DNA of 64,000 nucleotides from Mangrovibacter yixingensis (GTDB taxonomy: Bacteria; Pseudomonadota; Gammaproteobacteria; Enterobacterales; Enterobacteriaceae), in contig NZ_JAIVKM010000002.1 in the NCBI RefSeq assembly GCF_020523985.1, forward strand, positions 620,001 to 684,000, given 5' to 3'. The notes beneath the pieces are model-generated. The model saw only the letters and a program-made list of their open reading frames with translations, was not told the origin of the DNA and made no database searches. This document shows positions 1-10,701 of the stretch, in pieces. Position numbers and translations under genes: made by a program. Each line of letters begins with the position of its first letter. The stretch's first letter is position 1.

Positions 1-162
1 CATTAGGGGCCCATAAATCGTTTGTTGTTTTTTCACACGACTCATGTCGGCGAAGAGTTCACCCACTGCAGTAACCTGAAAATGGCTACCATCACCAGTG
101 ACGTGTACTTCCTGAAGGGGCAGTGCATTCATCAGCACCGTCTGAATTTCATGATTTTCCAT
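1..162 (-). CDS. ibaG: IbaG, BolA-family protein (partial, runs off left edge)
   Basis: The first 54 codons of a BolA-like protein are visible; the family member IbaG has about 84 residues, so the C-terminal third lies outside the window. The translation begins [14 protein letters not shown] and continues with GDGSHFQV and [14 protein letters not shown], the conserved core of the BolA/IbaG fold. IbaG-type proteins partner with monothiol glutaredoxins in iron-sulfur cluster handling and are linked to acid stress. The ATG at 160-162 is chosen because an in-frame stop lies just upstream and a GAAGAG ribosome site precedes it. It follows the mla operon in the same direction but a terminator separates them. 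Confidence 0.9.
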   Translation of the reverse strand, partial: MENHEIQTVLMNALPLQEVHVTGDGSHFQVTAVGELFADMSRVKKQQTIYGPLM

Positions 163-234
163 GGGCTCTTCATCATCGTCGATTAATCAAAACAGCCAAA
201 CATCTTAGAGGAAAGTGTTCGCCGCTGAAATAAG

Positions 235-270
235 CAAAAAAGCCTTGCAGCTAGAAAATGCAAGGCTTTC
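235..270 (-). terminator. Rho-independent terminator of the mla operon
   Basis: An 11-bp stem (AAAGCCTTGCA at 239-249 pairing with 259-269) has a short AT-rich loop and is followed on the minus strand by a run of six T. It lies just downstream of mlaB and separates the mla operon from ibaG. Confidence 0.85.
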
Positions 271-290
271 AGACTAACCCACTGAAAATA

Positions 291-590
291 CTAGTGAGTA
301 TAAGGAAATACTGATTCAGGTAAATTATAAAGCCTGCTCAGCATAACCAGCTTTTCATTCATGCCAGTGAGCACAACCTTATGCCCCTGAGAACGGGATG
401 CTTCCACCAGATGCAGTAAAATAGCCAACCCGCCAGTATCCACCCTTATCAGGCCGCCTACCGCTATCTCAGACAACGACTGGCAAACAGACTGGCGCTG
501 TGACCATAGTGGCAATAAAGTCCCCTGGTCCAGGGTACCGGACAGAGACAGAGTGCCGTTATCCAGTTGCCACTGCAAATCACCCGCCAT
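291..590 (-). CDS. mlaB: MlaB, STAS-domain subunit of the Mla phospholipid transporter
   Basis: This 99-residue cytoplasmic protein is a single STAS domain. MlaB binds the ATPase MlaF and is needed for assembly and activity of the inner-membrane MlaFEDB complex, which moves phospholipids between the membranes and keeps the outer leaflet asymmetric. The segment RVDTGGLAILLHL around residue 50 holds the conserved Thr of the STAS helix that contacts MlaF. Length matches E. coli MlaB (97). The start overlaps the mlaC stop by one base (TAATG), so translation is probably coupled. It is the last gene of mlaFEDCB. Confidence 0.95.
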   Translation of the reverse strand: MAGDLQWQLDNGTLSLSGTLDQGTLLPLWSQRQSVCQSLSEIAVGGLIRVDTGGLAILLHLVEASRSQGHKVVLTGMNEKLVMLSRLYNLPESVFPYTH

Positions 591-1219
591 TATTTCTGCG
601 CATCCAGGGTAATCGGATGACGAGAAATTGTTTTCAGCTCTGCTGTTAACCCATCAATCCCTTTTTGGCGCAACAAATCACTCCACTCATTTTGTTTTGT
701 CGTTATCATGCTGACGCCTTCAGCAATCATGTCATACGCCTGCCAATTACCCGTTTGGCTATTTTTACGCCACTGGAAATCCAGGCGTACTGGTGGCCGC
801 CCATTCGGGTCAATGATAGTCACGCGAATTGCCACGATAGTTGCGTCACCAATGGGCTGCTCAGGTGCAATCTGGTAAGTCTGACCATGATACATTGCCA
901 GTGCCTGCCCATAAGCCTGTTTCAGGTATTCACGGAAAGCTGCGAAATAGGCTTCCCGTTGCGCTGGCGTGGCTTCACGATAATAGCGACCCAGAACTAA
1001 TGCCCCTGCGTACTTAACCTGGACATAAGGCAGCAATTCCTGATCGACTATCTCACGCAGATAATCAGGATTCTGACGAATTTTCGCCTGTTCATTTTTT
1101 AGCCTGGAAAACGTTTTTTCCGCCGCTTGGTTCATTAACACATACGGATTAGATTGATCCGCTGCTACCGCTAAAGGTGCGATCACCAACATGGCAACCA
1201 TTAACAGCCGTTTAAACAT
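590..1219 (-). CDS. mlaC: MlaC, periplasmic phospholipid-binding shuttle
   Basis: A 209-residue protein with a clear Sec signal peptide ([20 protein letters not shown], cleavage near residue 19-20) and the MlaC/Ttg2D fold. It carries phospholipid across the periplasm between the outer-membrane MlaA-porin complex and inner-membrane MlaFEDB. Recognisable family segments include [17 protein letters not shown] and the [13 protein letters not shown] stretch near the C-terminus. It sits 15 bp after mlaD and overlaps mlaB by one base. Confidence 0.96.
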   Translation of the reverse strand: MFKRLLMVAMLVIAPLAVAADQSNPYVLMNQAAEKTFSRLKNEQAKIRQNPDYLREIVDQELLPYVQVKYAGALVLGRYYREATPAQREAYFAAFREYLKQAYGQALAMYHGQTYQIAPEQPIGDATIVAIRVTIIDPNGRPPVRLDFQWRKNSQTGNWQAYDMIAEGVSMITTKQNEWSDLLRQKGIDGLTAELKTISRHPITLDAQK

Positions 1220-1234
1220 GACATATCTCCAAAC

Positions 1235-1783
1235 TTAGTTCGTTTTCCCGGACGGGGATGTCTCATTATTCCCTTGTGACGTTCCTTGTGCATCGCCACT
1301 CGTTTTGTTGTCACCGTTGTTGCTCTTATACAGGAACTGGCCAATCAGATCCTCAAGTACCATTGCTGACTTGGTATCCTGCATGGTGTCACCATCCTTC
1401 AGAATACCAGTGCCTAATTCAGGATCTTCAAAACCCACATTCAGTGCCAGATACTGTTCCCCCAATAAGCCAGAAGTACGCACTGCCAGCGAACTGGTAT
1501 CTGGAATGTGGTTGTAGCGCTGTTCGATATCCATGGCCACACGGGGTAAATAAGTTTTTGGATCCAGTGAAATATCTGCCACCCGGCCAATTACTACCCC
1601 ACCGATACGCACTGGTGAACGCGCTTTAAGGCCACCAATGTTGTCGAAAGTGGCATACAGACGATAAGTAGGCTCAGTATGAAAAGAGGTGACATTCGCC
1701 ACACGCAGGCAGATAAAAAGAATAGCGGCAAACGCAACCAGCATAAATGCGCCAACCCAGATTTCAAATTTCTTCGTTTGCAT
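1235..1783 (-). CDS. mlaD: MlaD, MCE-domain subunit of the Mla transporter
   Basis: A membrane-anchored MCE-domain protein of 182 residues. One N-terminal transmembrane helix (about residues 7-27) is followed by an MCE domain (FDNIGGLKARSPVRIGGVVIGRV) and the hydrophobic pore segment SGLLGEQYLALNVGF. MlaD forms a hexameric ring that channels lipid between MlaE and MlaC. The C-terminal tail is polar and low-complexity, as in E. coli. The start MQTKK at 1783 is preferred over an in-frame codon five residues upstream because it matches the family N-terminus. Confidence 0.95.
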   Translation of the reverse strand: MQTKKFEIWVGAFMLVAFAAILFICLRVANVTSFHTEPTYRLYATFDNIGGLKARSPVRIGGVVIGRVADISLDPKTYLPRVAMDIEQRYNHIPDTSSLAVRTSGLLGEQYLALNVGFEDPELGTGILKDGDTMQDTKSAMVLEDLIGQFLYKSNNGDNKTSGDAQGTSQGNNETSPSGKTN

Positions 1784-1787
1784 GAAC

Positions 1788-3393
<1,606 letters not shown>

Positions 3394-3623
3394 CTGATGT
3401 CCTTAAACTCTTAGCTTCAGATACACCTGTACATTTAAACACGGCGTCGGTTCCTGCAGTGCGCGATATTCTTACAGAATATTGCGCAGTTCAGTTAGCG
3501 AAAACTGGCATCGTTTTACTTTTCGGTGCCATATAGTCAAAATTAGGCAAGTGTTCGTGCTGTGCTGTTCCCGCATAAGCAAGATCAGTGAACCAGTCAT
3601 TGTAACTGAATAAAGGATTTTTC

Positions 3624-4601
3624 ATGTTTGTAGCGACGTCTCTGTTAATCATCGGTTTACTATTGGTGGTTTACAGCGCCGACCGACTGGTCTTTTCTGC
3701 TTCTCTTCTTTGTCATCGGCTTGGGCTTTCACCACTAATCATCGGCATGACTGTCGTGACTGTCGGCACATCTTTGCCCGAAATTATCGTCGCGTTATCA
3801 GCAACACTACGTGACCAGGGAGACTTGGCTGTAGGCACAGCCATTGGTTCAAATATCACCAATATTCTGCTTATCCTTGGCCTGGCAGCAACTTTACATC
3901 CCTTAAAAGTCCATTCAGGATTGTTACGCCGGGAAATCCCACTAATGCTGCTGGTTACACTTGTTGCCGGGTATATCCTTTGGGACGGCGAATTAACTCG
4001 TGGCGAAGGCGTTACATTGCTGATCATGGCCGCCATTTACTTGCTGCTAACAGTCAAATTTGCCCAACACGCCCATCACAAAGAAAACGATAATCTGACC
4101 AGAGAACAATTGGCAGAACTGCCCTGCGAAGGCTCACTGCCAGTTGCTTTTTTGTGGTTGGGTGTCGCGCTTATCATTATGCCAATAGCCACTCATATGG
4201 TGATTGATAATGCTACAGTACTTGCCAACGCTTTTAACATCAGCGAGTTCCTGGTTGGTGTCACAGTGCTGGCCATTGGCACCAGTTTGCCTGAGTTGGC
4301 AACGGCAATCGCCGGGTCAAGGAAAGGTGAAGACAATATCGCTATTGGTAATTTAATCGGTGCCAATATTTTCAACATCACAATTGTTCTGGGTTTACCT
4401 GCTCTCGGGTACCATAGCGACCTCGATCCACTCATGATCCGGTATGATTATGGGGTGTTATTACTGGTTAGCTTTGTATTCGCGCTGCTTTGCTGGCGCC
4501 GTTCAGGTGAAATCAGTAAATGTGCGGGCGCTTTATTATTAGCTGGTTTTATTCTCTGGCTAATTATGCGCCTCGCCGGTTTTTTTCCTTTCGTCGAGTA
4601 A
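3624..4601 (+). CDS. yrbG: YrbG, calcium/sodium-exchanger-family inner-membrane protein
   Basis: A 325-residue polytopic protein of the Na+/Ca2+:cation antiporter (CaCA) superfamily. The two signature alpha-repeats are GTSLPEIIVALSATL in the N-terminal half and GTSLPELATAIAGS in the C-terminal half, each followed by a glycine/asparagine-rich GSNITN or GANIFN helix, giving the inverted-repeat architecture of the family. Its physiological substrate in enterobacteria is not settled. An AAGGA site sits six bases before the ATG. It opens the yrbG-kdsDC-lptCAB cluster, 12 bp before kdsD. Confidence 0.93.
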   Translation: MFVATSLLIIGLLLVVYSADRLVFSASLLCHRLGLSPLIIGMTVVTVGTSLPEIIVALSATLRDQGDLAVGTAIGSNITNILLILGLAATLHPLKVHSGLLRREIPLMLLVTLVAGYILWDGELTRGEGVTLLIMAAIYLLLTVKFAQHAHHKENDNLTREQLAELPCEGSLPVAFLWLGVALIIMPIATHMVIDNATVLANAFNISEFLVGVTVLAIGTSLPELATAIAGSRKGEDNIAIGNLIGANIFNITIVLGLPALGYHSDLDPLMIRYDYGVLLLVSFVFALLCWRRSGEISKCAGALLLAGFILWLIMRLAGFFPFVE

Positions 4602-4613
4602 TACGGACACGGT

Positions 4614-5600
4614 ATGTCACACAAAAACGTGGATGCAGGTTTTGATTTCCAACACGCCGGGAAAACTGTTCTTGCGGTTGAACGAGCAGGTCTTGCCCAA
4701 TTAGACCAATATATCAATGGCGATTTTACTCTGGCCTGCAAGAAAATCTTCGGGTGCCAGGGCAAAGTCGTAGTAATGGGAATGGGCAAGTCCGGGCATA
4801 TAGGGCGTAAAATGGCGGCAACATTCGCCAGTACAGGAACCCCCGCATTTTTTGTCCACCCGGGGGAAGCAAGCCATGGTGATTTAGGAATGGTCACGGA
4901 TAAAGATGTTGTGATCGCCATTTCCAATTCAGGTGAATCCAACGAGATACTGGCGCTCATTCCTGTACTTAAACGCCTGAACGTATCCCTTATCAGTATG
5001 ACCGGGCGGCCACAAAGCACGATGGCAAAAGCGGCAGATATACATTTGTGCATTCACGTACCACAAGAAGCTTGTCCGCTGGGTTTGGCACCAACCACCA
5101 GCACAACCGCTACATTAGTAATGGGGGATGCCCTGGCCGTTGCGCTGTTGGAAGCCAGAGGGTTCACGGCAGAAGATTTTGCACTGTCGCATCCTGGTGG
5201 AGCTCTTGGGCGCAAGTTATTACTGCGTGTTAATGATATTATGCACACTGGTGATGAGATTCCCCGTGTAAGTGAACATGCCTCATTACGCGATGCTTTA
5301 TTGGAAATCACCCGAAAAAACCTGGGGATGACGGTTATCTGTGATGACCAGATGACAATTCATGGTATTTTCACCGATGGCGACTTACGTCGGGTGTTTG
5401 ATATGGGCGTAGACCTGCATAGTCTGGCGATTAAAGACGTAATGACCAAGGGCGGTATTCGGGTTAAACCCGGTACACTGGCTGTGGACGCTCTGAATTT
5501 AATGCAATCACGCCATATTACGGCTGTTATGGTTGCAGATGGCGACCATCTGGCAGGTGTGATACATATGCATGATCTGCTGCGCGCAGGCGTAGTCTGA
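4614..5600 (+). CDS. kdsD: D-arabinose 5-phosphate isomerase KdsD
   Basis: Interconverts D-ribulose 5-phosphate and D-arabinose 5-phosphate, the first step of Kdo synthesis for lipopolysaccharide. The 328 residues comprise an N-terminal SIS sugar-isomerase domain (VVMGMGKSGHIGRKMAATFASTGT, then ISNSGESNEI) and two C-terminal CBS domains, the second ending HITAVMVADGDHLAGVIHMHDLLR. Length is the same as in E. coli KdsD. It lies directly upstream of kdsC, which acts later in the pathway. Confidence 0.97.
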   Translation: MSHKNVDAGFDFQHAGKTVLAVERAGLAQLDQYINGDFTLACKKIFGCQGKVVVMGMGKSGHIGRKMAATFASTGTPAFFVHPGEASHGDLGMVTDKDVVIAISNSGESNEILALIPVLKRLNVSLISMTGRPQSTMAKAADIHLCIHVPQEACPLGLAPTTSTTATLVMGDALAVALLEARGFTAEDFALSHPGGALGRKLLLRVNDIMHTGDEIPRVSEHASLRDALLEITRKNLGMTVICDDQMTIHGIFTDGDLRRVFDMGVDLHSLAIKDVMTKGGIRVKPGTLAVDALNLMQSRHITAVMVADGDHLAGVIHMHDLLRAGVV

Positions 5601-5615
5601 ATAGGATATGAAGTA

Positions 5616-6182
5616 ATGAGTACCCCCCAAGCGGTAACTGAAACGTGCTACGGTCTGGTCGATAATTCCGTGATAGAAAAGGCTGCGCGAATTAAGCTGC
5701 TGATTCTTGATGTTGATGGCGTGATGTCTGACGGTCTCATTTATATGGGCAACAATGGTGAAGAGTTAAAAGCGTTCAATGTGCGAGATGGCTATGGAAT
5801 TCGTTGCGCGCTGACATCAGGTATTGAAGTTGCCATTATTACCGGGCGTAAAGCAAAGTTACTTGAAGACCGTTGCCAGACACTGGGCATCACTCATCTT
5901 TGGCAAGGGCAAAGTGATAAGCGAATAGCTTACCAATCGTTGCTTTCTCATCTTTCGTTACAACCAGAAGACGTCGCTTATATTGGTGATGACCTGATTG
6001 ACTGGCCTGTGATGTCACAAGTCGGTTTGAGTGTGGCTGTTGCTGACGCCCACCCAATGCTTCTTCCCCGTGCAGATTATGTCACGACAATTTCTGGTGG
6101 GCGCGGCGCAGTAAGGGAGATTTGCGATATCCTGCTACAGTCACAGGGCAAACTCGAGCAGGCTACAGGGCAATCAATATGA
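5616..6182 (+). CDS. kdsC: Kdo-8-phosphate phosphatase KdsC
   Basis: Hydrolyses 3-deoxy-D-manno-octulosonate 8-phosphate to Kdo. The 188-residue protein is a C0-type HAD phosphatase without a cap domain. The nucleophile motif LDVDGVMSDG places Asp32 and Asp34 in the active site, ITGRK carries motif II, and YIGDDLIDWPVM is motif IV. Its TGA stop overlaps the lptC ATG (ATGA), so biosynthesis and export genes are translationally coupled. Confidence 0.97.
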   Translation: MSTPQAVTETCYGLVDNSVIEKAARIKLLILDVDGVMSDGLIYMGNNGEELKAFNVRDGYGIRCALTSGIEVAIITGRKAKLLEDRCQTLGITHLWQGQSDKRIAYQSLLSHLSLQPEDVAYIGDDLIDWPVMSQVGLSVAVADAHPMLLPRADYVTTISGGRGAVREICDILLQSQGKLEQATGQSI

Positions 6183-6754
6183 GTAAAACCAGACGTTGGG
6201 TCATTATCCTGCTTGCCTTGGTTGTTTTGATTCTACTGGGGATAAACCTCGCAGATAACGACAATAATTCGCAAGTGCAGGTCAATAACAACGAGCCAAC
6301 ATATCAGAGTGAGCACTCTGATACAGTTGTTTATAATCCAGAAGGCGCACTCAATTATCGCCTGATAGCCAGGCATGTTGAATACTATTCAGATCAAGAG
6401 CTAACCTGGTTTACTGACCCTGTAGTAACTTCATACGATAAGAATAAAGTCGCCACCTGGTCTATCCGGGCAGACAAAGCAAAACTGACCAATGACCGGA
6501 TGCTTTATCTTTACGGGCATGTAGAGTTGGATGCACTGACGCCTGACTCACAATTACGTAAAATCACCACCGATAACGCGCAGGTAAACCTGATAACTCA
6601 GGATGTTGCCTCCGACGATCTGGTGACGCTATATGGCACCACATTTAATTCCAGTGGTTTGAAAATGCGCGGCAACTTACGCAGTAAAACGGCCAAGCTG
6701 ATTGAAAAGGTTAGAACTTCCTATGAAATTCAAAATAAACAAACTCAGCCTTAA
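6179..6754 (+). CDS. lptC: LptC, LPS export bitopic membrane protein
   Basis: A 191-residue protein, the same length as E. coli LptC. One N-terminal transmembrane helix (about residues 7-25) anchors a periplasmic beta-jellyroll (OstA-like) domain. LptC receives LPS from LptB2FG and passes it to LptA. Of the in-frame starts, the ATG at 6179 is chosen because it overlaps the kdsC stop and yields the family N-terminus MSKTRRWVI. The 3' end overlaps lptA by 32 bases. Confidence 0.95.
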   Translation: MSKTRRWVIILLALVVLILLGINLADNDNNSQVQVNNNEPTYQSEHSDTVVYNPEGALNYRLIARHVEYYSDQELTWFTDPVVTSYDKNKVATWSIRADKAKLTNDRMLYLYGHVELDALTPDSQLRKITTDNAQVNLITQDVASDDLVTLYGTTFNSSGLKMRGNLRSKTAKLIEKVRTSYEIQNKQTQP

Positions 6755-7274
6755 CGTTCTGGTAGCCGGTGCATTGTTTGCCGCCAGCCTCCCGGCATTT
6801 GCTTTAACTGGCGATACGGACCAGCCTATCCATATTGAATCGGATCAGCAGTCTCTGGATATGCAGGGTAATATCGTTACCTTTACTGGTAATGTTGTTG
6901 TCACCCAGGGAAGCATCAAGATCAACGCAGACAAAGTCGTTGTGACACGTCCGGGTGGCGAAAAAGGTAAAGAAGTGATTGATGGTTACGGTAACCCGGC
7001 CACATTCTACCAAATGCAAGATAATGGTAAGCCGGTTAAAGGCCATGCCAGCCATATGCATTATGAGCTGCAAAATGACTTTGTCGTGCTGACTGGCAAA
7101 GCTTACCTGGAGCAACTTGATAGTAATATCACCGGCGATAAAATTACCTATCTGGTTAAAGAACAGAAAATGCAGGCGTTTAGCGATAAAGGTAAACGCG
7201 TGACGACCGTTCTGGTTCCGTCCCAACTTCAGGACAAAAAAGACCAGAAAACTGCCCCTAAAAAGAGTAACTAA
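6723..7274 (+). CDS. lptA: LptA, periplasmic LPS transport bridge
   Basis: A 183-residue protein with a signal peptide (cleavage after ASLPAFA, residue 27) and a beta-jellyroll that polymerises end to end with LptC and LptD to carry LPS across the periplasm. Conserved blocks include QPIHIESDQQSLDMQGN and INADKVVVTRPGGEKGKEVI. The start MKFKINKLSLN is chosen over an upstream in-frame ATG because it gives the canonical signal peptide. The coding start lies inside lptC (32-base overlap). Confidence 0.96.
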   Translation: MKFKINKLSLNVLVAGALFAASLPAFALTGDTDQPIHIESDQQSLDMQGNIVTFTGNVVVTQGSIKINADKVVVTRPGGEKGKEVIDGYGNPATFYQMQDNGKPVKGHASHMHYELQNDFVVLTGKAYLEQLDSNITGDKITYLVKEQKMQAFSDKGKRVTTVLVPSQLQDKKDQKTAPKKSN

Positions 7275-7280
7275 TTCAGT

Positions 7281-8006
7281 ATGGCAACACTTACCGCGAA
7301 AAACCTGGCGAAGGCCTATAAAGGACGTCGGGTCGTTGAAGATGTCAGTTTAACTGTGAACTCTGGCGAAATTGTTGGCCTGTTGGGGCCAAATGGTGCA
7401 GGGAAAACCACCACATTTTACATGGTCGTGGGTATCGTTCCTCGTGACGCTGGCAATATCACCATTGACGATGAAGACATCAGCCTGTTACCGCTCCATG
7501 CCCGAGCTCGCAGAGGGATCGGTTATCTGCCACAAGAAGCCTCTATTTTCCGTCGGCTAAGCGTGTACGATAACCTGATGGCTGTTTTACAAATTCGAGA
7601 TGACCTTTCCAGTGAACAACGTGTCGATCGGGCAAATGAGTTGATGGAAGAGTTTCACATCGAACATCTACGTGACAGCCTCGGGCAATCACTGTCTGGT
7701 GGTGAACGCCGCCGTGTAGAAATTGCACGAGCACTGGCCGCTAATCCGAAATTCATTCTGCTGGATGAACCCTTCGCAGGGGTTGACCCCATCTCAGTTA
7801 TCGACATAAAACGTATTATTGAACATCTGCGTGACAGTGGCCTGGGTGTATTGATTACCGACCATAACGTCCGTGAAACGCTGGCTGTTTGTGAACGAGC
7901 TTACATTGTCAGTCAGGGACACCTTATCGCGCATGGTACACCCAGTGAAATTCTCGAAGACGAGCATGTGAAGCGGGTATATCTTGGGGAAGAGTTCAGA
8001 CTCTGA
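7281..8006 (+). CDS. lptB: LptB, ATPase of the LPS export complex
   Basis: A 241-residue cytoplasmic ABC ATPase that drives extraction of LPS from the inner membrane by LptB2FG. Walker [10 protein letters not shown] is at 36-44, the signature LSGGE at 138-142, Walker B FILLDE at 158-163 and the switch His at about 195. It ends the yrbG-lptB run, six bases after lptA. The 161 bp before rpoN contains no clear terminator, so some read-through into rpoN is plausible. Confidence 0.97.
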   Translation: MATLTAKNLAKAYKGRRVVEDVSLTVNSGEIVGLLGPNGAGKTTTFYMVVGIVPRDAGNITIDDEDISLLPLHARARRGIGYLPQEASIFRRLSVYDNLMAVLQIRDDLSSEQRVDRANELMEEFHIEHLRDSLGQSLSGGERRRVEIARALAANPKFILLDEPFAGVDPISVIDIKRIIEHLRDSGLGVLITDHNVRETLAVCERAYIVSQGHLIAHGTPSEILEDEHVKRVYLGEEFRL

Positions 8007-8167
8007 TAGGGTAAGCGTGACAGGATGTAAAAAAGAGTGAGTACACCTCATATCAGGTTTGTTCTCTATTCGTTATCACTGTCACCGTTTCACTTTATCA
8101 GGAGAGTTTTTCTTTTTGCCAGGGCAGGTATTATTAACGTATTGACCTGAGGAAGTATGCTCTGAAT

Positions 8168-9601
8168 ATGAAGCAAGGTTTGCAACTAAAGCTTAGCCAA
8201 CAGCTTGCCATGACGCCTCAGCTACAACAGGCCATTCGCCTGTTGCAACTGTCTACGCTGGAACTGCAGCAAGAACTCCAGCAAGCGCTGGAAAATAATC
8301 CGCTGCTTGAGCAAACCGATTTTCATGAAGAAGTGGAAACTCAGGATGCCCAGGATAGTGAATCGCTGGATACCCGAGAAGCGCTTGAGCAAAAAGATAT
8401 GCCTGAAGAGCTTCCTCTGGATGCTAGCTGGGATGAAATCTATACCGCCGGGACACCATCAGGAACAGGTGCTGATTACATTGATGATGAGCTGCCGGTT
8501 TATCAGGGTGAGACAACACAAACGCTGCAGGATTACTTGATGTGGCAGGTTGAACTAACCCCTTTTTCCGATACCGACCGCGCAATTGCTACTTCAATCG
8601 TCGATGCCGTTGATGAAACAGGTTATCTCACCGTTCCTGTTGAAGATATTCTGGAAAGTATGGGTGATGAAACTGTCACACTGGATGAAGTTGAGGCCGT
8701 ACTCAAACGGGTACAGCGGTTTGATCCTGTAGGCGTTGCGGCTCGTGATTTGCGTGATTGTTTGCTTATACAGCTTTCGCAATTTTCCCGTGAAACCCCT
8801 TTTATTGAAGAAGCCCGGCAGATAATCAACGGCCATCTCGATCTTCTGGCAAACCATGACTTTCGTACATTGATGAAAGTTACGCGTCTCAAAGAAGATG
8901 TGCTGAAAGATGCGATGATGCTGATCCTGTCTCTCGACCCTCGCCCAGGCCAATCTATTCACAATAGTGAACCTGAATACGTTATTCCCGATGTTCTGGT
9001 CCGCAAACATAAAGGGCGCTGGACAGTCGAACTGAATTCCGACAGTATTCCCCGCTTGTCCATCAACCAGCATTACGCTTCTATGTGCAACAATGCGCGT
9101 AATGACAGTGACAGCCAATTCATCCGCAGTAATCTGCAAGAAGCGAAATGGCTGATAAAAAGCCTCGAAAGCCGCAACGACACGCTACTTAAGGTCAGCC
9201 AGTGCATTGTTGAGCAACAACAGGCTTTTTTTGAAAATGGCGAAGAATACATGAAGCCAATGGTGCTGGCGGATATCGCTCAGGCAGTGGAAATGCATGA
9301 ATCAACGATTTCACGTGTTACCACGCAAAAATATCTGCACAGCCCACGGGGCATTTTTGAGCTGAAATATTTCTTCTCCAGCCACGTAAATACAGAAGGC
9401 GGGGGTGAAGCCTCCTCTACAGCAATTCGTGCACTGGTGAAGAAGTTAATTGCCGCAGAAAACCCGGCAAAACCACTTAGTGATAGTAAACTGACTTCTA
9501 TGTTATCTGATCAAGGTATCATGGTGGCCCGGCGCACTGTCGCAAAATACCGCGAGTCTTTATCCATACCGCCGTCGAACCAGCGTAAACAATTGGTTTG
9601 A
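8168..9601 (+). CDS. rpoN: RNA polymerase sigma-54 factor RpoN
   Basis: The alternative sigma factor for -24/-12 promoters, which requires AAA+ activators such as NtrC. The 477-residue protein has the Gln/Leu-rich region I ([20 protein letters not shown]), an acidic region II, a core-binding region III, a helix-turn-helix and the C-terminal RpoN box [10 protein letters not shown] at 454-463 that reads the -24 element. It heads rpoN-hpf-ptsN-rapZ-npr. A sigma-54 promoter likely to be its target lies in this same window at 59134. Confidence 0.98.
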   Translation: MKQGLQLKLSQQLAMTPQLQQAIRLLQLSTLELQQELQQALENNPLLEQTDFHEEVETQDAQDSESLDTREALEQKDMPEELPLDASWDEIYTAGTPSGTGADYIDDELPVYQGETTQTLQDYLMWQVELTPFSDTDRAIATSIVDAVDETGYLTVPVEDILESMGDETVTLDEVEAVLKRVQRFDPVGVAARDLRDCLLIQLSQFSRETPFIEEARQIINGHLDLLANHDFRTLMKVTRLKEDVLKDAMMLILSLDPRPGQSIHNSEPEYVIPDVLVRKHKGRWTVELNSDSIPRLSINQHYASMCNNARNDSDSQFIRSNLQEAKWLIKSLESRNDTLLKVSQCIVEQQQAFFENGEEYMKPMVLADIAQAVEMHESTISRVTTQKYLHSPRGIFELKYFFSSHVNTEGGGEASSTAIRALVKKLIAAENPAKPLSDSKLTSMLSDQGIMVARRTVAKYRESLSIPPSNQRKQLV

Positions 9602-9623
9602 CTCAACCGATAAGGAAGACAAT

Positions 9624-9911
9624 ATGCAACTCAATATCACAGGACAGAATGTCGAGATTACTGAAGCTATGCGCGAATTCGTGAACACAAAATTCGCCAA
9701 ACTGGAGCAGTATTTCGAAAGGATCAACCAAGTCTATATTGTGTTGAAAGTGGAAAAAGTCACTCAAACAGCGGATGCAACGCTTCATGTAAATGGCGGT
9801 GAGTTGCATGCCAGTGCCGAAGGCCAGGATATGTATGCCGCAATTGACGGTTTGATAGATAAACTCGCCCGTCAATTAACCAAACACAAAGATAAACTGA
9901 AACAGCATTGA
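9624..9911 (+). CDS. hpf: Ribosome hibernation promoting factor Hpf (short form)
   Basis: A 95-residue beta-alpha-beta-beta-beta-alpha protein of the short HPF/YfiA family. It binds in the 30S decoding channel and, with RMF, promotes 100S dimer formation in stationary phase. The family N-terminus MQLNITGQNVEITEAMREFV and the DMYAAIDGLIDKLARQL helix are clear. It lies 22 bp after rpoN. A very strong hairpin without a T-tract follows it (9936-9969). Confidence 0.96.
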   Translation: MQLNITGQNVEITEAMREFVNTKFAKLEQYFERINQVYIVLKVEKVTQTADATLHVNGGELHASAEGQDMYAAIDGLIDKLARQLTKHKDKLKQH

Positions 9912-9935
9912 TGACCCAGGTATTTCCCTGAATCT

Positions 9936-9969
9936 CAGCGGCCCGTTATCGCAGGATAGCGGGCCGCTG
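9936..9969 (+). other. Strong intercistronic hairpin between hpf and ptsN
   Basis: A 15-bp stem (9936-9950 with 9955-9969, one G-T wobble) closes a four-base GCAG loop. No T-tract follows, so it is unlikely to be a full intrinsic terminator. It could protect the rpoN-hpf message from 3' exonucleases or act as a processing site. Confidence 0.7.
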
Positions 9970-9993
9970 GCCCAGAGGATGCCAGGTGGAGCT

Positions 9994-10479
9994 ATGATGA
10001 ATAATGATTCTGCGCTGCAACTCAGCGCTGTCCTGAACCAGGAATGTACACGTAATAACGTACATTGTCAGAGCAAAAAACGTGCTCTGGAAATCGTCAG
10101 TGAGCTGGCGGCTAAGCAGTTAGGCCTTCCGCCACAATCCGTTTTTGATGCGGTATTAACCCGTGAGCGCATGGGGAGTACTGGCATTGGCAATGGTATC
10201 GCTATCCCGCACGGTAAACTGGAAGAAGACACATTACGTGCTGTTGGTGTATTTATCCGCCTGGAAACACCCATAGCTTTCGATGCTATTGATAATCAGC
10301 CCGTTGATCTTTTGTTCGCTTTGCTGGTCCCGGCAGACCAAACGAAAACGCACTTACATACTTTGTCGCTGGTTGCTAAAAAGCTGGCCGACAAAACCAT
10401 TTGCCGCCAACTCCGTATGGCGCAAACGGATGAAGAGTTATTTAACATTATTACTGACGCAGGAAATGCAGGAGCCTGA
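9994..10479 (+). CDS. ptsN: Nitrogen-PTS EIIA protein PtsN
   Basis: A 161-residue PTS EIIA type-2 domain protein. It receives phosphate from PtsP through Npr, and its phosphorylation state regulates potassium transport and sensor kinases rather than sugar uptake. The phosphorylated His lies in IAIPHGKLEEDTLRAVG and is residue 73, as in E. coli, if the ATG at 9994 is used. A second ATG follows at once (9997) and is better spaced from the GGAG, so the start is uncertain by one codon. The downstream partner gene npr is two genes away. Confidence 0.96.
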   Translation: MMNNDSALQLSAVLNQECTRNNVHCQSKKRALEIVSELAAKQLGLPPQSVFDAVLTRERMGSTGIGNGIAIPHGKLEEDTLRAVGVFIRLETPIAFDAIDNQPVDLLFALLVPADQTKTHLHTLSLVAKKLADKTICRQLRMAQTDEELFNIITDAGNAGA

Positions 10480-10701
10480 CTCCGGCGCAGTAATCATGCA
10501 ATAACATCACAAGATACCCATAGAAATTGGGGTTGCAGGCAGGCAAAGGCATCGTTAATTTCACTGGCTTCATCTGTCAGTAAAGCCACGAAAAACATTA
10601 CCAGCGCCAGCTTTTAAGGCATCTCTCAAGGATGAGAGAAATAATTTCAACGCCTTGTGCAAACCTCTAACGGGTATATTCAGACTGGGGAGAGACTGTT
10701 C

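Noticed and set aside
665-1000. A 111-codon plus-strand frame inside mlaC
   Set aside because: Antisense shadow of a well-supported gene, without a ribosome site or recognisable domain.
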